Assembly: GCF_016863535.1 (NCBI RefSeq)
Contig: NZ_BOPB01000011.1
Coordinates: 186,001 to 250,000, forward strand
DNA: 64,000 nt
Source of the DNA: Micromonospora lutea
GTDB taxonomy: Bacteria; Actinomycetota; Actinomycetes; Mycobacteriales; Micromonosporaceae
Direction: 5' to 3'
Positions 59,245-64,000 of the stretch are shown piece by piece. Both the position numbers and the translations under genes were made by a program. Every line of letters starts with the position of its first letter. The stretch's first letter is position 1. The notes below the pieces were generated by a model. The model saw only the letters and a list, made by a program, of their open reading frames with translations. It searched no databases and was not told where the DNA came from.

Positions 59245-59700
59245 TCAGCAGGTCGTGTAGCCCTTGCCCTTCTTCCAGGAGCACTTGTCGATCTGCTTGC
59301 CACTGGCGTTGCGCAGGTACGCGGTGTCGCCGGTGTTGTTCCAGATGTAGTTGCCCGAGCCCCAGTAGCGGGTACCGGCGGTGTTCTTGCCCTTGCCGGT
59401 CCGGATGACGACGCTCTTGCCCTTGGCGAGTTTGACGTCGCCGCTGAACTTGTAGACGTGGTTGGCCTTGTCGCGCAGGGTCCAGTTCTTCAGGTTGATG
59501 GTGCGGGCCCGCCGGTTGGTCAGCTTCACGTACTCGGCGTTGAGGCTGGAGTTCGAACGGTTGTCGGCGCCCGGCGAGTCGTAGTAGACCTTCGTGATCT
59601 CGATGGCCGGGGTGGCGGCCTGCGCCGGGGCGGCGACGGTGAACGAACCGCCCACCACCACGGCGAACGCGGCCACGAACCCGATGAGCCTTCTCGTCAT
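59245..59700 (-). CDS. Secreted lamin-tail (LTD) domain protein
   Basis: 151 residues. A Sec signal peptide (MTRRLIGFVAAFAVVVGGSF then TVAAPAQAA, cleavage after AQA) precedes a single LTD Ig-like domain: AIEITKVYYDSPGADNRSNS, EYVKLTNRRARTINLKNWTL, GTRYWGSGNYIWNNTGDTAYLRN. Stand-alone secreted LTD proteins are common in actinomycetes and of unknown role. Two cysteines near the C-terminus (DKCSW, TTC) may form a disulfide. Two hairpins lie upstream of the start. Confidence 0.88.
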   Translation of the reverse strand: MTRRLIGFVAAFAVVVGGSFTVAAPAQAATPAIEITKVYYDSPGADNRSNSSLNAEYVKLTNRRARTINLKNWTLRDKANHVYKFSGDVKLAKGKSVVIRTGKGKNTAGTRYWGSGNYIWNNTGDTAYLRNASGKQIDKCSWKKGKGYTTC

Positions 59701-60037
59701 GCGTGTTACCCCCACGGACGGCGCCGGAGTTTCGGCGCGGATGTGTCACGCCGACGCGTGACGGAGCGAGGCTAACGACGCAGCGGTGTGCCGTGAACAC
59801 CCGAACACGCCCCGCCACCGATTAGGCCCGACCGGCGGCTCAGGGACATCCGGCCGGTGTGTCGCGGGCGTCCGGCCGGCTCGGTGGAGCCGCCCGGTCC
59901 GACCGCTCGGACCCGCCCCGCGACGATGATCAGTTACCCGAAACGGTGTTCCGGATCATGCTTTCGGCGTCCACTTCGGACCTTGTCGACGGACGTCGGC
60001 CACTCCCGCGCGGATCGGCCCCGCGCCGTGGGGATGC
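59701..60037. other. Intergenic region upstream of the LTD gene
   Basis: 337 bases between two minus-strand genes. Two short perfect hairpins near its left edge, GCGCCG/CGGCGC (59721-59738) and GTCACGC/GCGTGAC (59745-59762), lie in the probable promoter or leader of the LTD gene. The rest shows nothing recognisable. Confidence 0.4.
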
Positions 60038-60817
60038 TCAGAAGCCGCAGGTCATCCCGGCGGTGTGGCTGACCTGCACGGTGTGCGTGACGCAGCCCGC
60101 TCCGGACACCACGTGCAGCAGCAGCGCGGTGGGCTCGGCGACCCAACCGATCCGCTCGTCGTCGCTCATGGTCAGCGTCGCCTGTCGCCAGGTGCTCGGG
60201 GCGACCGACAGCACCGTGCCCGCGAAGGTCGCGGTCACCGGACGGTGCAGGTGGCCGGCGGCGACGCGTACCACGTGCGGGTGTCGGAGCAGCACCTCGG
60301 CGAGTTCGTCGCCGTCGGCGAGCCGGATCGAGTCGGCGACCGGGATGCCGACCTCGACCGGCGGGTGGTGCAGACAGACCACGGCCGGCACGTCGGGGCG
60401 CGCCCCCAGCACCCCGTCCAGCCAGGCGAGCTGTTCATCGCCGAGTCGCCCTCCGTCCGAGCCGGGCACGAGGGAGTCGAGCACGACCAGCGTCGCTCCG
60501 GGATGATCGACCTGGTAGTACGCGGAGAAGCCACCGCCCAGCCAGGGGGTGCCGCCGAAGGCGTCGAGCAACGACTCCCGGTCGTCGTGGTTGCCGGTGA
60601 CCAGGTGCACCGGCAGCGGAAACCGCCCCAGCACCTCGCGCAGCACGGCGTACTCATCGGGGCGACCGTGATCGGCCAGGTCGCCGGTGATGACCACGCA
60701 GTCGGGTCGGGGGTTGAGCGCCAGCACCCGGCCGAGCGCCCGGTGCAGGCCGGCAGCCGGCTCGGCACCGAGGACACCGGTGGTCAGGTGCGGATCGCTG
60801 AGGTGGGCGATGAGCAT
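60038..60817 (-). CDS. CpdA/Icc-like cyclic nucleotide phosphodiesterase
   Basis: 259-residue class III metallophosphoesterase. Motifs ISxxH variant AHLSDPHL, VITGDLADHG, VTGNHDDR, CLHHPPVEVG and AAGHLHRPV carry all metal ligands of the CpdA/Rv0805 group, which hydrolyse 3',5'-cAMP and related phosphodiesters. With Crp and a class III cyclase in the same window it may set cAMP level (inferred). ATG start has GGAGG upstream. Confidence 0.88.
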   Translation of the reverse strand: MLIAHLSDPHLTTGVLGAEPAAGLHRALGRVLALNPRPDCVVITGDLADHGRPDEYAVLREVLGRFPLPVHLVTGNHDDRESLLDAFGGTPWLGGGFSAYYQVDHPGATLVVLDSLVPGSDGGRLGDEQLAWLDGVLGARPDVPAVVCLHHPPVEVGIPVADSIRLADGDELAEVLLRHPHVVRVAAGHLHRPVTATFAGTVLSVAPSTWRQATLTMSDDERIGWVAEPTALLLHVVSGAGCVTHTVQVSHTAGMTCGF

Positions 60818-61004
60818 CGGGCCTCCACTCGACCGGAAAAACCCACGCTATCGCCGCCGAGCCCCGCCGGTGGCCCACAGGCCGTGTCCACACCCTGTGG
60901 ATAGCACATGTGTACGACCGCAGCCGGCTCTCAGTCCCGGCTGAGTACGCTTGATCCGCGACCCGGCGCCACCGGGAACGGATCCGACCTGGGACGACGT
61001 AAGA

Positions 61005-62423
61005 GTGGATCACCAGCAAGTCATCCGTGACGTCACGGTCCGCCTGCCCATGGCGTCGACCGTGGCCGAGGTCTGCGAAGCGACCGTCGACGCCCTCGCC
61101 CAGCACACCCCCGCCACCATCGCCGTCCTGTTGCACGTGCAGGGCCGGCTCCGCTGCGTTGCCGCCACCGGGTCCTGGCAGGTCTTCGCCACCGTCGCGC
61201 CGGACGCCGGAATCGTCGGACGGGTCTACACCGGTGGGCGTTCCGCCGTCGTCCCGGACGTCGCCGCCGACCCCGCCCACATCCCGGTACGCCCCGACGT
61301 CACCGCCGAGGTGTGCGTACCGGTGCTGAATCCGGCGGGCCGGACCATCGGGGTACTCGACCTGCAGTGGACCGGGCCGACCGACCTGGTCTGGTGGCGG
61401 AAGGTCGCCGAACGCATCGCCGCCCGCCTCGGCGCCCGCATCTCGGCACTCGGTGGCCCTGCGGAGAGCCGCAGTGAAAAGCTGCTCCGGCACGCTTCGG
61501 CGATGACCGCCGCCACCACTGATTGGGACCTCATGACCGCCGCGATCGCCGCAGCCCGGGACGTGTCGACGCTCGCCGCGGCCGTCCTGCTGCTCAGTGG
61601 CCGGGGCGGCCCGCGACTCGGTGCCCCCACGATCGCTCCGGGCGACCTGGAGACCCGGGTGCGTGCCGAGTTGGCCGAGCTGGACGCCCCGGCACTCGCG
61701 CGCGTCATCGACCGGGCGCACCGCTACGGGGCCGGCTACACCCTCGGTGAGGCCGGCCATCCACCGACCGACGAGCACCAGCCGCTGGTCCGGGCCGGCG
61801 TACGCACCCTGGTGGCGGTGCCGTTCGGGCCGCCGGAGCGCGGCGGGGTGCTGCTGGTCGCCGACGAGCGGCTGCTGCGGCCGGACCCGATCACGGTCAA
61901 CCTGCTGGAGCTGTTGGCCGGGCAGGCGTGGAGTTGCCTGGACCGGCTACGCACCCTGGATCGGCTACGCGAGCAGGCCAGCTCCGACCCGCTGACCGGG
62001 CTGCGGCACACCGGCCCGTTCGGCCAGCGGATCGCCACCGTGATCCCCGGCCGCACCGCCCTGCTGGCGATCGACGTGGACGACTTCAAGACCGTCAACG
62101 ACACGTACGGCCACCAGGCGGGTGACCAGGTGCTGATCGGGCTGGCCCGGGCGCTGGAGGATGCCCTGCGCCAGGGCGACGAGTTGTATCGGATCGGCGG
62201 CGACGAGTTCGTCGCGGTGATTGAGGTGAGCCGCCCCGAGGAGGCGGTACGCGTCGCCGAGCGGCTCACCGAAGCCGCGCGCCGGGTGGGGCGCACAATC
62301 AGCGTCGGAGTCTCCCTGCCCCGCCCCGGCGAGTCACCCGAGCTGGCCCTACGCCGCGCTGACCAGGCCCTCTACGCGGTCAAACGCCAAGGCCGCGACG
62401 GCGTCCACCTCTCCGCCGCCTAA
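61005..62423 (+). CDS. GAF-GGDEF diguanylate cyclase
   Basis: 472-residue soluble signalling enzyme making c-di-GMP from two GTP. Two GAF-like sensor regions (about 12-150 and 165-325) precede a GGDEF domain whose active site is YRIGGDEFVAV near residue 400. The sequence RQGD five residues before GGDEF is an intact RxxD inhibitory site, so product feedback is expected. No EAL domain. GTG 61005 is the preferred start; TTG 60951 and ATG 61050 are possible. No membrane segment. Confidence 0.9.
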   Translation: MDHQQVIRDVTVRLPMASTVAEVCEATVDALAQHTPATIAVLLHVQGRLRCVAATGSWQVFATVAPDAGIVGRVYTGGRSAVVPDVAADPAHIPVRPDVTAEVCVPVLNPAGRTIGVLDLQWTGPTDLVWWRKVAERIAARLGARISALGGPAESRSEKLLRHASAMTAATTDWDLMTAAIAAARDVSTLAAAVLLLSGRGGPRLGAPTIAPGDLETRVRAELAELDAPALARVIDRAHRYGAGYTLGEAGHPPTDEHQPLVRAGVRTLVAVPFGPPERGGVLLVADERLLRPDPITVNLLELLAGQAWSCLDRLRTLDRLREQASSDPLTGLRHTGPFGQRIATVIPGRTALLAIDVDDFKTVNDTYGHQAGDQVLIGLARALEDALRQGDELYRIGGDEFVAVIEVSRPEEAVRVAERLTEAARRVGRTISVGVSLPRPGESPELALRRADQALYAVKRQGRDGVHLSAA

Positions 62424-62622
62424 CCCCCACCCCCACCCCCACCCTCCCCCTCCCCCTCCCCCTCGCCCTCCCCTTCCCCCTCGCCCCGGTGATCATGAGG
62501 TTGTTACCCCGGAGAGCGCTCCCGAGCGACAACAACCTCATGATCGACGCGAGCGGGGGGTGGGGTGGGGGAGGGGAGGGTGGGTGGGGAGGGTGGGGTG
62601 GGGGGTGGGGGTGGGTGGGTTA
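62424..62622. repeat. Polypyrimidine/polypurine tracts flanking a perfect 15-bp inverted repeat
   Basis: C-rich sequence (62424-62487, almost only C and T with few A) is followed by an inverted repeat GATCATGAGGTTGTT (62491-62505) / AACAACCTCATGATC (62531-62545) and then a G-rich tract (62551-62622, runs of three to six G). The two tracts are roughly complementary, so the whole unit could form one very long hairpin. It lies between the converging cyclase and asd genes and should stop transcription from both sides. The G-rich strand meets the pattern for G-quadruplexes. Confidence 0.8.
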
Positions 62623-63681
62623 GGGGCGGGGGAGGGCTTGGGCTAGGAGTTCGGCGATCTGGGCGGTGTTGAGGGCGGCGCCCTTGCGGAGGTTGTCGCC
62701 GGTGACGAAGAAGTCCAGGGCCCGAGGGTCGTCGACGGCGCGGCGGATCCGACCGACCCAGGAGGGGTCGGTGCCGACCGCGTCGATCGGCATCGGGAAC
62801 TCGCCGGCCGCCGGATCGTCGACCACGATCACTCCGGGCGCGTTGCGCAGTACGCCACGAGCGCCCTCGGCGTCGATCTCCGTGGCGAAGACAGCGTGCA
62901 CCGCGACCGAATGGCCGGTCACCACGGGTACCCGTACGCAGGTGGCGGAGACCTTCAGGTCACGCAGCCCGAGGATCTTGCGCGACTCGTTGCGCATCTT
63001 CATCTCCTCGGACGACCAGCCACCGTCGGTCAGCGAGCCGGCCCACGGGACCACGTTGAGCGCCAGCGGTGCGGGGAACGGGCCGAGGTCGTCGCCGACC
63101 GCCTGCCGCACGTCGCCGGTACGCGAGCCGAGCAGCCGATCACCTGCCACCTTGGTCAACTGGTCGTGCAGCGCGTCCGCGCCGGCCTGACCGGCTCCGG
63201 AAACCGCCTGGTACGAGGCGAGCACCAGTTCCCGCAGGCCGTACTCGCGGTGCAGCGGGGCGACCGCGACGATCATCGCGAGGGTGGTGCAGTTCGCGTT
63301 GGCGACGATGCCCCGTGGCCGGTTGCGCACCTGCTCCGGGTTGATCTCGGGCACCACCAGCGGTACGTCGGGATCCATCCGGAAGGCACCTGAGTTGTCC
63401 ACCACGATGGCGCCGCGACCGACCGCGATGGGCGCCCAGTGGGCGGCGACCTCGTCCGGCACGTCGAACATGGCCACGTCGACGCCGTCGAGCGCCTCCT
63501 CGGTGAGGGCCTGGACGGTCAGTTCCTCACCCCGGCAGCGGATCTTGCGCCCGGCGGATCGTTCGCTGGCCAGCAGCCGGATCTCGCCCCAGACGTTGCG
63601 CCGCCCGGTGAGCAACTCGCACATCACCGTGCCGACGGCCCCCGTCGCCCCGACCACGGCCAGGGTGGGCAGGCCGGTCAC
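62620..63681 (-). CDS. asd: Aspartate-semialdehyde dehydrogenase
   Basis: 353-residue NADP-dependent enzyme converting aspartyl phosphate to aspartate semialdehyde, the branch point to lysine, diaminopimelate, methionine and threonine. N-terminal GATGAVGTVM nucleotide loop, catalytic C131 in ANANCTTLAM, and SYQAVSGAGQAG. GTG start lies five bases after the aspartokinase stop, so lysC-asd is an operon as in most actinobacteria. Confidence 0.96.
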   Translation of the reverse strand: MTGLPTLAVVGATGAVGTVMCELLTGRRNVWGEIRLLASERSAGRKIRCRGEELTVQALTEEALDGVDVAMFDVPDEVAAHWAPIAVGRGAIVVDNSGAFRMDPDVPLVVPEINPEQVRNRPRGIVANANCTTLAMIVAVAPLHREYGLRELVLASYQAVSGAGQAGADALHDQLTKVAGDRLLGSRTGDVRQAVGDDLGPFPAPLALNVVPWAGSLTDGGWSSEEMKMRNESRKILGLRDLKVSATCVRVPVVTGHSVAVHAVFATEIDAEGARGVLRNAPGVIVVDDPAAGEFPMPIDAVGTDPSWVGRIRRAVDDPRALDFFVTGDNLRKGAALNTAQIAELLAQALPRP

Positions 63682-63686
63682 GCCCG

Positions 63687-64000
63687 CTACCGCCCCGTCC
63701 CCGCGTACACCACGGCTGCGGTGTCGCCGCCCAGGTCGAAGGCCTCGTGGATGGCACGGACCGCCGCGTCGAGGTCGGTGTCCCGGCAGACCACCGAAAC
63801 GCGGATCTCCGAGGTGGAGATCATTTCGATGTTCACCCCGGCCTGACCCAGCGCGGCGAAGAAACCGGCGGCCACCCCCGGGTGCGAGCGCATCCCCGCG
63901 CCGATCAGGGAGACCTTGCCGACGTGGTCGTCGTAGAGCAGGCCCTTGAAGTTGACCGTCTCCTGGATCTTGCTGAGGGCGGCCATCGCGGTCGGACCGT
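63687..64000 (-). CDS. lysC: Aspartate kinase, C-terminal part (runs off window)
   Basis: Last 100 or so residues of aspartokinase, the first enzyme of the aspartate pathway. Visible is the regulatory ACT domain ([43 protein letters not shown]), which binds lysine/threonine for feedback inhibition. The catalytic N-terminal part lies beyond the right edge of the window. An ATG at 63986 is internal; actinobacterial lysC often also makes a separate beta subunit, but from a start further upstream. Confidence 0.93.
   Translation of the reverse strand, partial: GPTAMAALSKIQETVNFKGLLYDDHVGKVSLIGAGMRSHPGVAAGFFAALGQAGVNIEMISTSEIRVSVVCRDTDLDAAVRAIHEAFDLGGDTAAVVYAGTGR

Overview
The window is high-GC DNA from an actinomycete. 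It has actinobacterial marker genes (a WhiB regulator, type VII secretion genes, the zincin linked to F420-type genomes, a MarP-type protease, many GTG starts, GTGA/ATGA overlaps). Protein content and intergenic repeats suggest Micromonosporaceae (Micromonospora-like); that family assignment is inferred, not proven. Most of it reads as core chromosome, with one probable acquired island (about 29.3-35.9 kb) and one small accretion behind a tRNA gene (about 54.7-58.6 kb).

Layout. 0.1-5.7 kb: a GlxA-type regulator, then tilS, a zincin, a dacB-type carboxypeptidase and divergent ppa (the gene order resembles Rv3625c-Rv3628 of Mycobacterium tuberculosis). 5.8-12.9 kb: a partial type VII secretion locus (eccD, fused eccC, mycP) with an IS200/IS605 remnant between eccD and eccC. 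12.9-19.8 kb: PAP2 phosphatase, then the conserved block marP-nudL-tlpA-nth, capA, cbiZ and crp. 19.9-29.3 kb: a TetR regulator and a six-gene operon for branched or isoprenoid acyl-CoA breakdown (TIGR03084 protein, AtuA-like protein, two acyl-CoA dehydrogenases, both subunits of a biotin-dependent acyl-CoA carboxylase). 29.3-35.9 kb: a minus-strand cluster of TIR protein, nucleotidyltransferase-like protein with a beta-helix tail, GMC oxidoreductase and DegT-type aminotransferase, with lower GC and longer spacers than its surroundings. 36.0-40.7 kb: membrane protein, GlnH-like lipoprotein, small membrane protein, Ser/Thr kinase, membrane protein.

40.9-54.5 kb: a giant adenylate cyclase/AAA/TPR protein, MBL hydrolase, RidA, a 51-residue DUF4177 protein, two ArsA-type ATPases, WhiB4-like regulator, PonA2-like penicillin-binding protein, YqeY protein and metallophosphoesterase; the order MBL through phosphoesterase matches Rv3677c-Rv3683. 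Thus one ancestral block (MarP to MPE) is split here by about 20 kb of operons. 54.6-58.6 kb: tRNA-Pro(CGG), a GyrI-like protein, two HTH/TPR regulators, a 54-residue ORF and a phage-type zinc finger protein. 58.7-64 kb: membrane protein, lamin-tail protein, CpdA-like phosphoesterase, GAF-GGDEF diguanylate cyclase, asd and the end of aspartokinase, which runs off the window.

How it fits together. Second-messenger genes recur: a cAMP-type receptor (Crp), a class III cyclase, a CpdA-like phosphodiesterase and a diguanylate cyclase. Cell-envelope genes (DacB, MycP/Ecc, MarP, PonA2) form a second theme. A strong sequence regularity is a TANNNT box exactly 6-7 bases before an ATG/GTG, seen for at least eleven genes, implying leaderless mRNAs. 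The candidate for an undescribed system is the TIR-nucleotidyltransferase-oxidoreductase-aminotransferase cluster.
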